Source: Pararge aegeria (taxonomy: Eukaryota; Arthropoda; Insecta; Lepidoptera; Nymphalidae). From it: 64,000 bases of DNA. The translations under genes were made by a program, and so were the position numbers. Positions 1-10,865 of the stretch are shown here, one piece after another (within the stretch, counting starts at the first letter, position 1; each line of letters opens with the position of its first letter). Where the stretch lies: contig NC_053190.1 in NCBI RefSeq assembly GCF_905163445.1, forward strand, positions 3,598,501-3,662,500, given 5' to 3'. The notes under the pieces are model-generated. The model had not been told where the DNA came from. It saw only the letters and a program-made list of their open reading frames with translations, and did not search any database.

Positions 1-147
1 CATACTGCTACAATGTAGAACGATAGGAACTAAGTAAGCCTGTAAATTTTAATTTTTAATAGTAGTAAGTACCAAAATAAATGAATATAAACTATACGAG
101 ATACAAAAGAGTCAGCCAACTAATTCAAATTACTTCATCGTTATAGC

Positions 148-248
148 ATGTACCCGTAATCACACCGGCAACCACGCGCTTCAGGCTGAAACACTGCATT
201 GCCACAATGATGCTTAGCGTCAGCGTGGTGATAGCTCTGTCACAAAAA
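148..248 (-). repeat. Repeat H fragment
   Basis: ATCACACCGGCAACCACGCG, CACTGCATTGCCACAATGAT and AGCTCTGTCACAAAAA recur at 7373-7608, 15786-16050 and 28629-28725. Confidence 0.5.
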
Positions 249-249
249 T

Positions 250-1134
250 CTCTTCTTATAAAATCTTACTCAACCATATGATGGCTGAAAAATTCACAAA
301 ATAAATACTCAAAAAGAATCCATTAGGTATCAATACAATATCAAAAATGGCGCGGACTCCCCATAGTAGGTATTAATAAGCACAAAAGACTACTTTTTCC
401 CTTTGGACTCAATAAACACACACACATACATAGATAACACCAACTCACACATTTAATTTCCATACATTTGCACTTACAATATTTATTGTCAATACAATGT
501 AAGAGCCGGCGCACATCTAAGCGAGGCGCAGTTACAAGTAAATAAATTAAATAGTTCAAACGAACTAAAAACACGCTTGGTATAAAAAACGAAAGTAATT
601 ATAATAGTATAAACATATAATTAAATATAAACTAATAAAAGATAATGGTTGGAAATTAAAATGAACATCATACCTGCCTTAGTGACTATAGCTGAAAATT
701 ATACAAATTAATAAAAATCTTATTTTTTATATTGAAAATTGGAATAATCTTCTCAAATTAGTGTATTGTCATCGGTTCTCGATATGTCTACAAAGTTTGA
801 ACGAAATAGGACCTTTTAAAGTGGGTCAAAATAGCGTCCAAAGAAGTCGGTTACAAACATACAAACGTACAAGTGAAGCTAATATAAAGCGTGTAAAAGC
901 GATTGTTATAATGTCGGTAGTTTTTCAGACGCGTATGTATATTGTACGCGTATGTGTATATTACATTTCTTTACAAATGTTTGATGCTGAACCAATTTTT
1001 TTTTAGCGACAGTCCATAAAACAAAACGTCAGTAAATAATATTAATAAGAATTAAAGGAAAAAATTACCATTATTGCTTAGTTTAACTTTAGTTTAGTTT
1101 AACTCTTTAACGTTAAGTATTAAAGTTTTTTGGA
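250..1134. other. AT-rich DNA, no gene seen
   Basis: Contains a CACACACATACATA patch and one short GC-richer stretch (GAGCCGGCGCACATCTAAGC near 502). Open frames are short and AT-biased. Confidence 0.5.
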
Positions 1135-1440
1135 ATCAAAGTCAAAGTCAACGTCAAAAATATAATTATTCATGTAGGCCCATAGGTGGTGAAATAGTGG
1201 GCCAAGTAGGCCCACTTTTGATGCGTACATGAGAATTACACGGTAGTGAGATGATGGCGTACCACATTCGTAAACTTAAAACTAAAGCAACCTGGTCTGA
1301 GAAGAAGCCCACAAAAAACTTAGCTGGGTGTTTTTATGTTTTCACCATCTCACATTGTCATTTAAAAATAGGACTTTTCTATAAGCTTACGTTTAATACA
1401 AACTTTAAACTTTTTAAGAGACATCTCCTAATCGCTTAGT
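1135..1440 (-). mobile_element. LINE 3' end (T2), tail (TGACTT)n
   Basis: The minus-strand order is ATTAGGAGATGTCTC, GTTTGTATTAAACGTAAGC, TTATAGAAAAGTCC, GACCAGGTTGC, TTTAGTTTTAAGTTTACGAA, GCCTAC, then TTGACTTTGACTTTGA at the end. The ORF end resembles the KFK-C-K-LI of CR1-like LINEs. The 62-codon plus-strand frame is its shadow. Confidence 0.55.
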
Positions 1441-2394
1441 GGTATCGAAATGTGATTAAAATAATTGTATTAGGACACGAAAAAATAGATGACATCAAAT
1501 GCCCAGTACCTTATTTCCTTACATCTCATACCTCCTTTCTGTGGCTTTGACTTTTACGACATTGGTTTTTGGAAGAGATCGCTTTGTAGTGATAACGTGA
1601 TGGACAAGATTTTTGATAGCCCACGGCTGCGCTAACGTTTAGTTTGATTTTCACGCAAATTTCTGACTCATACTTCGCATCCTTAGGTGATGATTACCAC
1701 CGTTATAAAAACGTCGTACGTACGTCAGAATTCAGTCCAATCCGTCACGTGGTTTAATCTGTGGCTTGAGTCACCTTTTGCTTACACATATTTGGATAAC
1801 CGAAATGTACGCGGGCTCTCAGCAGATGTTGATTTTTAAGCAAACATAATAGAGCTTCGCTTATTGACGGCCCTAAATAAATAGGGGGCTCGTATTTGCG
1901 AGTACGAGCACAAACTGCTTTAATGTTACAAATTAAAAGGGGTCCTGCATACGCAACTCTTAAATATATTATTGCAAATACCGTTGTATTGATCTTGGTG
2001 CAATCATTTGATTGGGTGGGCTATTCTGTAAGAGCGTGTTCAACTCCGATCTACAATGTACTATTTATGCGGGCTATACTATTTATACAAAATCTACGGA
2101 ACGGTGTCCGATTTTGTTTTTACTAATGTTTATCAAACAGTTTCCCTGACCGATTTCGCCAACGATGGTCCAGAGAGATTTAATAACTACGCTGGAGATT
2201 CACTTACACCGATTAGAATCCTGAAATCGTGTATTTGTAATAATTATAAGGGTCAAACTGTTTCTTATTGCTTCGCCCTGACAGGGCGTCATGACTATGT
2301 AAAGGCATGGATGCCATAAATATGTCATGCCATAAATATACATGGATGTAAATAAATAAAAATAAATAAATAGATATTATAGTTCACAAGTGTG
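1441..2394. other. Unassigned, no gene recognised
   Basis: Moderately balanced composition with two overlapping open frames (1896-2126, 2056-2319) that match nothing I recognise. A short hairpin (CCCTGACAGGG) lies at 2277-2287. Probably old repeat sequence. Confidence 0.35.
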
Positions 2395-2684
2395 GTCAAA
2401 CCCAGATGCACTCTCTATTTCCTCACTCTTATACTTCAATGGGACGAAAGCTCCGACTCGACCGGGTGGAGATCAGGGGCAGGACCGACAGCTTAACGTG
2501 CTCTGCGAGGCACGGGGGTGAATCACCGCCAATTTCCAAACCATGGTAGTCATCATATTTTTCAATCATATTTTCTTGATAGAAAAAACTTACTACTGTT
2601 CATTGGCACGACCTGGGAATCCAACACAGGACCTCGAGATATGCTAAATAAGTTGAACGCGCTCACCACTGAACCAAAGCCATT
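2395..2684 (-). mobile_element. SINE with degenerate tRNA head (fourth family)
   Basis: The minus strand starts GGCTTTGGTTCAGTGGTGAG, has GGTCCTGTGTTGGATTCCCA (B-box-like), and ends through GGCGGTGATTCACCCCCGTG, CCTCGCAGAGCACGTTAAGC. A single copy; a weak relative of the inner part is near 47050. Confidence 0.5.
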
Positions 2685-2784
2685 AACAACGGTGTAGTTA
2701 TATAAGTGTTTTTTTTTTATTACTTTTTTGTAATTAAATTTGTAACAAATTTCATATAATTAGCAGGCTGGGCTTAACAATTAT

Positions 2785-2970
2785 TCATTGTGAACTCAAC
2801 ATCTCCTGAGGATGCTCCGGTTTCGGGGCAAAACGTGCATAGAGGGTATATTGCCGAAGTTCTGTTTGGTGTGGAGTATAAGGATTGAAGAAATTATAAA
2901 TTACACCACACAGATTCTCCAGCTGTTCGCGGAGTATAGCAAATTAAGCTTAATTTTCATAACAGCCTAC
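2785..2970 (+). mobile_element. Penelope-like repeat fragment with hammerhead-like motif
   Basis: Holds CTGAGGATGCTCCGGTTTCG followed by GGGCAAAACGTGC, then GGTGTGGAGTATAAGG and finally GCGGAGTATAGCAAATTAAG and CTTAATTTTCATAA. The CTGANGA-stem-GAAA order resembles the hammerhead ribozyme core found in Penelope-like elements, though this copy has AAAA in place of GAAA and an extra T before the stem. Related copies lie at 20870-21070, 25585-25750 and 29085-29400. Confidence 0.4.
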
Positions 2971-3289
2971 ATAATGCTCATCCATTTTCTTCAAATTAAA
3001 CGGGTAGTGTAGGTAACCGCGTGACACAGCTAGTTAAGTTATTTAGCGCTGAACGGATGGACAGAACGTTGGACGGGTTTGGTACTGTAAACTTGATTTG
3101 TTACAGTTTCTCAAATTTTATTTTCTCCTGAAATAAATAAACAGGAACGCTTTTAATTTTCCTTTTGTTTGTTTACATACCGGTTAACTACAAAGGTGTG
3201 CGGTTCAACGACTGTTATGTTATTCTTACACCTTGATAGAGTTAGGATACGTGTAAACAAGCTGGTTTAAACTGGCAGGGTTTCTGAAA

Positions 3290-3690
3290 ACATTGTGTGG
3301 AAATTTTAATCTTAATAATAACTACAAAGTTCAAAGATCAGTGAGCCGTGCAATAATTGTTGACATTACTATTCCATATGACGATAATCTGGTGAAAGCT
3401 GAAAAGGAAAAAGTATCGAAATACTTGAATCTTGCTCACGAGATTACCGCTATGTGGAATGTTGAGTCGACCGTTATTGTTCCGATCGCCGTTTCAGTCA
3501 ATGGTCTTCTCGGGAAAAACTTCGACCAACATCTCAAAAGCTTTCGTTTGGTTGTTGGATCAAGGGTCGAATACAGAAGGCAGGCCTTCAAACGGCGCGT
3601 ATTGTGAGGAGGTTCCTATGGAGCCCTGACCGCCGGCTGCTTCGGAATTTAAAAGCCCCACAAGCGGAGGGTGGATGTTTTTTCTTATAA
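3290..3690 (+). pseudogene. LINE ORF fragment, restriction-like endonuclease end
   Basis: Translates as a non-LTR retrotransposon C-terminus: DITIPYDDNLVKAEKEKVSK, YLNLAHEITAMWNVES, IVPIAVSVNGLLGKN. The D...K..KY pattern and the IVP-V-NG block match the C-terminal nuclease region of R2/R4-like LINEs. After a frameshift near 3570 the end continues as TARIVRRFLWSPDRRLL. Upstream reverse transcriptase is missing, so this is a 5'-truncated dead copy. Confidence 0.6.
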
Positions 3691-3811
3691 ATTTTTAATA
3701 GTGTTTTTTATTTTTTTAAGCATTGTTAAGAATTTAAAAAAATATTAAAATTAATAAATGATAGAAAAATAAAAACTACATAGTACCTATTAGTGATTGT
3801 CAGGGGTTCTG

Positions 3812-3975
3812 TTCATCGTCATATCAACTTATTAAAAGCACAGGTCTCCTCCCACAAAGAGAATGGTCTAGGCCGTAGACCATGCTGCGGATTGGTGGAC
3901 TCCACACGGCTCTGATAACATTATGGAGAACTCTCAGGCATGCAGGTTTCCGCTCGTTTTCCTGCACATAACTTA
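3812..3975 (-). mobile_element. SINE-B 3' part
   Basis: CATCGTCATATCAACTTATT, GGTCTCCTCCCACAAAGAGA, TGCGGATTGGTGGACTCCAC and GGAGAACTCTCAGGCATGCA. Confidence 0.55.
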
Positions 3976-4517
3976 GAAAAGTTGTGCGTGCTGGTATTGG
4001 AACTCGGAATCTATATATATAATAATAATAATAATGAGAATCTATAACAATTATTATGATTAAAGATAAAAAAGTTTCATGTATTATAATTGTAAATTGT
4101 TGTTCTTGTATGGACCCCCTTCGGGTAAAAGCCTCCTCCAAGGCATTCCACTGGTCTCTATTCGTCGCTGTGGCTAGCCATCTCCGATCTATATATATAG
4201 TTACGTTTTAATAAATAACTAAGGTAACATTACTGCAATCTTACGTTGATGAGATACGCTTTTCATTATTTCAAAGGTCAAATACAAATTTTTCATTTGC
4301 TGTGAAGAATTTGATAGGTTTGATGATATTTGTCAGTATATGATATTTGAGCCGTTATTTTGGAATACCCAGCATTTTAAAAGTTGGGAGTTTTTAATAA
4401 AGCACACCAGCCGCGTTGAAGCAGCGCTTTGATTAACAGTTGCATAGAAATTAGGATGATGTTGATAACTTTGTCCCATTTTAATATTCACTTGTGACAA
4501 CCCTGTTATCAGCTAGG

Positions 4518-4600
4518 TTGTTTACTGTTTATGCGCCGGCGCAACGGAGGCGGCGCGGCGTGCGAGTGATCCAGAACTGAAATTAAATCAACATGCGTTT
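4518..4600 (+). repeat. GC-rich block, direct-repeat partner of 5309-5395
   Basis: TTGTTTACTGTTTATGCGCC, GCAACGGAGGCGGCGCGGCG, GAGTGATCCAGAACTGAAAT and AACATGCG line up with the second block. Identity unknown. Confidence 0.5.
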
Positions 4601-5000
4601 TTTTAATCCAGTGGAACGAGTCGTAATCCTGAACAGTGAAAATTTCTGTGAGGTTTAATAAGGCTTCAGAGGTTTATTAAGGTTCACTTGTGACAACCCT
4701 GCTAATACATATGTAACGGGACACAGTAACTAGCCACGGCCAAAGTCTGCCACCGGACCAGATCCTAGCAAATTCATAAATTATAAAGCACTCAGGTTGA
4801 GATTGCCAGAGAGTCGCAGTTTTAAATCCTGTCAGTTCCGTAATTTTTATATTATAATATTTAAAACGTTTATTTCGGAAAAAAATAATCCATAGCTAGT
4901 AAAAATTATTTATTTACTATTTTATGAATTAAAACTGGCCTATAAATATCCTAATTTAAGGTAAGTACCCTCTTGAGCACTTGGGTGTACGAGTGTGTAC

Positions 5001-5034
5001 CAACCCAGTGCTCCATAAAGGGAGCACTGGGTTG
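5001..5034. repeat. Perfect 14-bp hairpin
   Basis: CAACCCAGTGCTCC, loop ATAAAG, GGAGCACTGGGTTG. Followed by TTTT. Not a histone stem-loop. Confidence 0.8.
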
Positions 5035-5308
5035 TTTTCCCATTTATTGCAAAATAATACTTTTGGAGCTCCTTTATGCAGATCTTTTTCTCATGATTGC
5101 GTAGAAGTCATCAACGTGATATGCATTTAAAAAATATATTCAGTTGATTTAATAAAAAAATATAAAATGACGAATTCTCAAAATGCCCTTATTGGTGATT
5201 GAGACTGGTACCTCCCACCTATAAGACTATAACATTCACCAAAGCGCCACAGATATTGTGTCCACAAAACCGCCGCCGAAAGATGTAGAACTGGCTACCC
5301 TATTATCA

Positions 5309-5395
5309 GTATTTGCTGTTTGTTTTACGCGTCTGCGCATCGGAGGCGGCACGCGATTGATCCGCGGCTGAAATCGAATAAACATGAGTTACATC
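5309..5395 (+). repeat. GC-rich block, direct-repeat partner of 4518-4600
   Basis: GCTGTTTGTTTTACGCGTCT, GCGCATCGGAGGCGGCACGC, GATTGATCCGCGGCTGAAAT and AACATGAG. Confidence 0.5.
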
Positions 5396-6189
5396 GCTAT
5401 CTAAGTCTGAAGACTTCAGCTTAATGTGGAAGCAAAACCAGATGTCTGTCTAAACTACCTTAACAGCCCAGCGATGTACATCACAGTGGAAGGTTTAGGA
5501 TTTGTGGTATGGGATTTATATTAACTAAATTGGCTCAAATCTAATTTTGAAGTCTAGTAGTTTTAATGTTCTAGTACGGCTCGTGAGGGTTCATTTCTAA
5601 GTAGGGGCAAAGAGTTGTTTTTGTTTAATTCTCCGTATCAATCCGGAGTTAAGAAATTAGCGGTCTCCAACCCCCTGTTTGGAGAACACATTAAGCCATC
5701 GGTTGACGTTATTTTAGGGACAAGACCGTGGAAATTCCTTGTAAAGTCCAGTATCCAGTCGTGGATATATATCGGTGGTTCTATTAACGGTAATGGTGAC
5801 TCCATAAACAAATCAGAGACAAAATAGAAGTAAGCAAAATAATAAGCCCAAAGTCCTAATGTCCATTAGTAGTAAAAAGTATATTAAAACCAAAACATGC
5901 ATACATCGGGCGATTGCTCTCCTAATCTACTTTACAGTCCGGTTTTTGCACATGCTAAATTATTAATAATCGATTAAGAAATAAGGTTTAAAATGCTTCG
6001 GGATTTGTTATTTTTAATCTACCAGTTCGCTGATATTAACAATGACTACGGGGTACGTCGATGCACTTTAAATTGATTGGGTAGGTCGGCAGCATTATTT
6101 TGTATGTACTACGTAGGTATCGGTGTAATAAGTGTAACGTAGATGTAGAATAAGTATTACTGAATTTACTACACACACTATTGTATTTC

Positions 6190-6355
6190 CAAAGTCAATC
6201 AATCAATCAATCAAATACACTTAATTGTACACCAAATTTGGGTAAAAAAACATAAGCATTAAAAAAAACACAATTAACAATTAAAATAAAGAAAAAGAAG
6301 AAAAGGTACAATAGGCGGCCTTACCGCTTTAAAGCGATCTCTACCAGGCAACCTA
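6190..6355 (-). mobile_element. LINE 3' tail (T3), (GATT)n end
   Basis: The minus strand has GGTTGCCTGGTAGAGATCGC, TTTAAAGCGGTAAGGCCGCC, a T-rich UTR, GGTGTACAATTAAGTG and (GATT)n. Confidence 0.5.
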
Positions 6356-6473
6356 CCAAATCAAATTTAGTACACGAAGTTAAGAAGAAGGGTTAGGGTG
6401 TACACAAAATAATACTTAAATAATACACATAAATTACAAAAATAAATAAATAATAATAAATAAAATAGGCAAA

Positions 6474-6710
6474 GTCAAAAGTCGAAAATATATTTATTCT
6501 GATGCTTAGATTACACGTAAAATGTGTCCATGGATGATGGCAATAACTATATTTGTGAACTTAAAACTCTACACAAGTCTTAAACGCATCCTGGTCTAAG
6601 AAGGCACCAACAAACATAGCCGGGTGTTCATATTGCTATCACCATCTCACAATGTTATTTAAAATGATTAGAAGATCACCCAAGTTTTTTTATCGAATAC
6701 GTAATGGGCT
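6474..6710 (-). mobile_element. LINE 3' end (T2)
   Basis: AGTCAAAAGTCGAAAATATA tail, ACTTAAAACTCTACACAAG, GCATCCTGGTCTAAGAAGGC, ACAAACATAGCCGGGTGTT and ATTAGAAGATCACCCAAG. Confidence 0.5.
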
Positions 6711-6739
6711 CAGAATCCCAAAGATTCACTTCCACTTAC

Positions 6740-7215
6740 TAGAGTTTCACTAGAGTTTCGCGAAAATCCCCTCCATTTTATTTGCCCTTAGTCAGATCAA
6801 AATACGCTCTTAATAGTTATATTTATAGAGCTACTCAAAGCTATAATAATAATTTCTCGGATTTAGATTTATTTAATCTTACTCTTGCTCAGTTAAAAAA
6901 ACATCTTTATTCTAAATTCTAACTTCTATTATTGTTCTACGTAAAAGTACTACTTATGTTTTCACATATCCACTTGGATTGGATGGATATTGTTAATAAG
7001 GGTATTCCCTTATTTACATTATCTGTCAATAATATGTGTTTTATACATATTCTAAAGTTTCATAATTATGTTATAAGTTTGCTGTCAATTTTAATGTATT
7101 TCGTTAGATTTATTAGCGGCTACTTAATTGGTGTATGTGTTATTTTCTTTGTACTAATTTTAAGTATTAAGTATACTGTTTGGGCCTTAATAAATAAAAT
7201 AAAATAAAATAAAAG
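6740..7215 (+). pseudogene. LINE ORF2 C-terminus, 3' UTR and (TAAAA)n tail
   Basis: One frame reads RVSRKSPPFYLPLVRSKYAL, NSYIYRATQSYNNNFSDLDL, FNLTLAQLKKHLYSKF and stops at 6919-6921. This is the typical C-terminal end of a jockey/CR1-type reverse transcriptase ORF. A 3' UTR of about 270 bp follows, ending in (AATAA)n at 7188-7213. It is 5' truncated. The 91-codon frame at 6932 lies in the 3' UTR and is not a gene. Confidence 0.6.
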
Positions 7216-7372
7216 ATTTTTCATTTCTATTGCATTTTAACCGACTTCAGCGAAAAAAGATGGAGTTTATCAGTTTTGCAGTTTTGTTTTCTTCCAGGAC
7301 TGATTAACTTCCTTTGTGGTATACCTAGTTACTCATATTAAGAAGAAAAAGAAGAACTTTTTTCATATTAAT

Positions 7373-7608
7373 GATTGACGGACTAACCAGTTGGCCCACC
7401 TCATGGTAAGTAAAAAACCGTCGCTTATAAACGCACGATCTGTAAATTCCATCCTGTGTACATCAATTTGTGGCGTAGATGTTCCTGTAATTACACCGGT
7501 AACCACGCCCTCCAGACCGTAACACCGCATTGCAACAATGCTGCTTAACGGCAGAAATAAGCGCAGCATATATAGTACGTCACCAAACGAGCTCTGTCAC
7601 AAAAAGTA
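7373..7608 (-). repeat. Repeat H, longer copy
   Basis: CAGTTGGCCCACCTCATGGT at one end, TGTAATTACACCGGTAACCA, GCATTGCAACAATGCTGCTT and GAGCTCTGTCACAAAAAG at the other. A 68-codon frame here is chance. Confidence 0.55.
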
Positions 7609-7624
7609 AAACTACATATATTAT

Positions 7625-7676
7625 AATATTATATATATATATATATATAACATATATATATATTTATATGTATATA
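7625..7676. repeat. (AT)n low-complexity tract
   Basis: An almost pure TA repeat, interrupted by a few bases. Confidence 0.8.
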
Positions 7677-7680
7677 TATT

Positions 7681-8063
7681 TGTACCGCCAAGCAGCCTAG
7701 CTGTGTTCCGGTCTGAAGGAAGTGGTTGCTGGTGTAATCAGAGGCAAGGAAGCAGAGAAGTCAAAGTCAAAGTCAAAGTAAAAATAGGCCCATATATATT
7801 GGCACTTTTGATGCGTACATAAGAATTACACGGTAGTGAGATGATGGCGATAACCACATTCGTAAACTTAAAACTAAAGCTACGAGGGTTCCAAATGCGT
7901 CCTGGTCTAAAAAGAAGCCCACAACAAACTTAGCCGGGTGTTTTTTTTTTTTTAGAACCTAGGCACTTTGTTGCTGTTTATGCGCAATGGTTTTCAACTT
8001 ACCATCTGGTGGGCCGCCTGATTGGTCCGATAATTATAAATATATAAAAATTACAGAGGACTA
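7681..8063 (+). repeat. Repeat H split by a LINE tail
   Basis: 5' half CGCCAAGCAGCCTAGCTGTG, TTCCGGTCTGAAGG. 3' half CTTACCATCTGGTGGGCCGC, CTGATTGGTCCGATAATTA. T2 LINE tail 7759-7947 lies between. Confidence 0.45.
7759..7947 (-). mobile_element. LINE 3' end (T2) inserted in repeat H
   Basis: AAAGTCAAAGTCAAAGTCAA tail, GCACTTTTGATGCGTACATA, GGTAGTGAGATGATGGCGAT and CTTAGCCGGGTGTTTTTT. It divides repeat H at 7681-7758 and 7948-8063. Confidence 0.55.
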
Positions 8064-8532
8064 GACATGAACAAAAAAGGACCTGTACCTAATCATGGCC
8101 GATCTGACACGCCCAAAACTGAGTCTTATAGGAATGTAAATACTTACTTTAAGTGATTTTACACGTGACAGATCAAACACTACAAATAAAATTAAACAGT
8201 TTATGGTTGAACAATTTAAAATGAAAAGAATTATCTGATTGCTTTCAGATCAACGACACAAAAGAGAAATTCAGTGGAGAATGTAAAACCAAGAACGCAC
8301 TGCGCTCAGTTAAGACTTTATGCGGAATACGAACCATCGGGAAAAACGGAAAAAATTGGGAAACTCCAGTGTAGACACAACTGATACTATTGTTCTAAAG
8401 TTTCTATGGGCCTATTGTGGACGATGCGCACTGAAGAGCCGATAGTGTGGATGTATTGCTTTGGACACAGATTTGTGATGGATATTTGATGTGGCTTCTC
8501 TAGATGAATAAACGATCCGTCCGTTTGGCAGA

Positions 8533-8663
8533 GTGGCGTGCACATCATAAAAGCACAAAAGCACTGCCTACCCTAAAATTTTTGTAAGTCTTATACAGGA
8601 GAAGAATTTTTCCATTCCATGCCATCATCCTTTTATCCTGGTCAAAAACCCTGTGCACGCCAG
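8533..8663 (+). mobile_element. GTGGCGTGCAC MITE
   Basis: GTGGCGTGCACATCATAAAA to AACCCTGTGCACGCCAGT, with the family's inner AAAGCACTGCCTACCC and TTTTTCCATTCCATGCC. Confidence 0.6.
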
Positions 8664-8905
8664 TGACTATATAAACTTAGCATGCAAGGGCTGTGCTGTG
8701 TGTGGTGACGGCAGATCAGCATATAGTTGCCACCCCTCTTCTTCCCGCGGGTGTCGTACAGGGCGACTAAGGAAATATAGCGGAGAGCGGGCAGCAACGT
8801 CTTCTGGGCTACTACTACCATCTATTGGCACCAACCCGCCTGCCCAGCGTGGTGTATATCAAGTAGGGAGGCCTTTAGTCCAGCAGTGGTCTACACCCTA
8901 CAACT
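8664..8905 (+). repeat. LINE-like 3' UTR fragment
   Basis: GGTGACGGCAGATCAGCATA, TTGCCACCCCTCTTCTTCCC, GCGGGTGTCGTACAGGGCGA, CCAACCCGCCTGCCCAGCGT and TTTAGTCCAGCAGTGGTCTA form a common lepidopteran LINE/SINE end. The open frame across it is not a gene. Confidence 0.45.
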
Positions 8906-9021
8906 TTCTCGTGAGATGAATACTTTTGGAGTAATAACCGTAGAGAGTTGTCTAAAAAGAAAGAAAAACATTTTTTGTACAATATTTTTAAGTCAGTGTC
9001 AGTCAGTCACCTTCTACATTT

Positions 9022-9115
9022 TACTAGGCACCTCCAGGATTCCTTCAGCAGATCTTGACCTGGTGTAAATGAGACCGTAAGGGTACACCGTCTCAAACAA
9101 AAAATAGTTTTTAAA
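9022..9115 (+). repeat. Repeat I (LINE-like end)
   Basis: CACCTCCAGGATTCCTTCAG, CAGATCTTGACCTGGTG and CGTCTCAAACAAAAAATAG; partner at 16055-16135. Confidence 0.4.
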
Positions 9116-9815
9116 ATCTGTTTGTAAATTACAGAGTTCTGAGCTAACAAAAAAAAACGGAATGGGAACCTCCTCTTTTTTGTAAGTCGCAAAAAAAACT
9201 AAATCGTTCTAAAACATTTCCTGAGATCGACACATTTGGTACGACACAAATAATAAATGTACGAAGTTGTCATAAAATAATACAAAGTTAAAACCATAAG
9301 CTGTGTTAGCATTAAAATAATAATTCACACGCATATTCGTATTATTTAAACCGGACCTTAGGTCGGAGTTATGCATAACCTGTGATTTAGATAACTGGAA
9401 ATTCGACTGGAAATTCAAAAATACATGAATCCATATATAGCGCGTTAAAAAAAGAAGTCATATCGGTACCCACGTCGTATTGAAAAGAGTGGGTGTAAGA
9501 TACCTAGAAAAACATTTAAAAATGGAACGAACGGAGAAAACAGTGGAGGCGGGAATGGACGAAAAGAGAAGCATTATTTTAATATGATGCTTGAGTTTAC
9601 AAAGAGCTGTAATTAGAGTTGTACGATAAATTCTGTGAGATAAGAATAAAATGATGCTTTAAGACTTAATAATAAATAAGATAAGTAATAATTGTTACAC
9701 ATTTATGTTTTATCATTTATGTATTACAAACGAAACACATTATGTCATAACAAAAACATATACATAAGTAAAGCCAAATTTGTAGAAACAAAAGATTTTT
9801 TTAACTGAAAATATG

Positions 9816-10146
9816 ACGTCCTCACAGCCGCAGCGGTTATCGCTGTGGTTTTAAGTAGTTTCAGGGTCGATTCTCGGCAGGAGTTATTTGGGCATCCATA
9901 ATTTCTGAATTTTCTCTGGTCTGGAGTGGTGGGAGGCTTCTTCCGTTGGCTAGTTATGATATAGTTAGATATTACCTACAAAGATGTGCCGCTAAGCGAT
10001 TTAGCGTTCCGGTACGTATCGCGTAGAAACCGATTAGGGGTATATATGTAACTTCCATATTCCCAAACAGGTTAGCCCGCTATAATCTTAGACTGCATTA
10101 TAACTTACCACCAGGTTAGTTTGCAGTCAATAGTTAACTTGTACTT
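9816..10146 (+). mobile_element. SINE-C
   Basis: CAGCGGTTATCGCTGTGGTT head, CTGGTCTGGAGTGGTGGG variant, GATGTGCCGCTAAGCGATTT, CATATTCCCAAACAGGTTAG and TTACCACCAGGTTAGTTTGC. Confidence 0.6.
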
Positions 10147-10417
10147 ATAAGTATAATTATAATTTATAGAAATCATTATTTTTATTTAAAAACTCACTAT
10201 TTACCAATGACAAGCTAAACGTAGAAAAATATTTGCAGTAAAATGTTTGTAAAATATTCTACTTCTAAAAATAGAACTAAAAGCTGAATCGTCAACGCCT
10301 ATTTGAACACCGCACGTTTTTAGTTGATTTTACGCTTCGCATCTGAAACATGAATACTATGTAACATATAAAAGTTGAGGGTTTAAAGCATAAAACTCTT
10401 AGAATAATCAAAAAGGA

Positions 10418-10463
10418 ATGGTAGAGTCACTGCAAACAACTGACTTGACGTTTCAAAAGTGCT
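10418..10463 (+). mobile_element. T1 LINE tail fragment
   Basis: TGGTAGAGTCACTGCAAACA and TTGACGTTTCAAAAGTGC, directly followed by a SINE-B. Confidence 0.45.
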
Positions 10464-10745
10464 TAAGCGGGGAAAGGGCAGTAGCGGGGGCCGCGTTCGA
10501 AACCCAGAAGGCATCTCAAACATTTCTAAGTAATGTGCGTTTTAATTAATTAAAAATATCACTTGCTTCGACGGTGAAGGAAAACATCGTCAGGATCCTG
10601 CATGCCTGAGAGTTCTATATAATGTTCTCAAAGGTATGTGGAGTCCACCAGTCCGCGCTGGGCCAGCGTGGTGGACTACGGCCTTAACCCCTTCTCACTG
10701 CGGGAGTAGACCTGTAGCCCTGTAGTGGGCCGGGAATGGGATGTA
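10464..10745 (+). mobile_element. SINE-B
   Basis: Degenerate head with CGCGTTCGAAACCCAG, GACGGTGAAGGAAAACATCG, CTGGGCCAGCGTGGTGGACT and CCCTGTAGTGGGCCGGGAAT. Confidence 0.65.
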
Positions 10746-10865
10746 GCTTTTGAAGCCGATAACTAAAAAAAAACCAGAGTGTACTTATGTACACGCGTTA
10801 GAAGTTAGACCTATTAGGTGTAACGATATAAAAATCTTTTCAAAAATTTTATCTTTCGCCTTATA

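Noticed and set aside
3824..4141. 105-codon minus-strand frame
   Set aside because: It reads through a SINE-B 3' part and an ATT/TAT microsatellite.
5001..5034. Bacterial-type intrinsic terminator
   Set aside because: Hairpin plus Ts fits the shape, but the window is clearly animal DNA with no bacterial operon.
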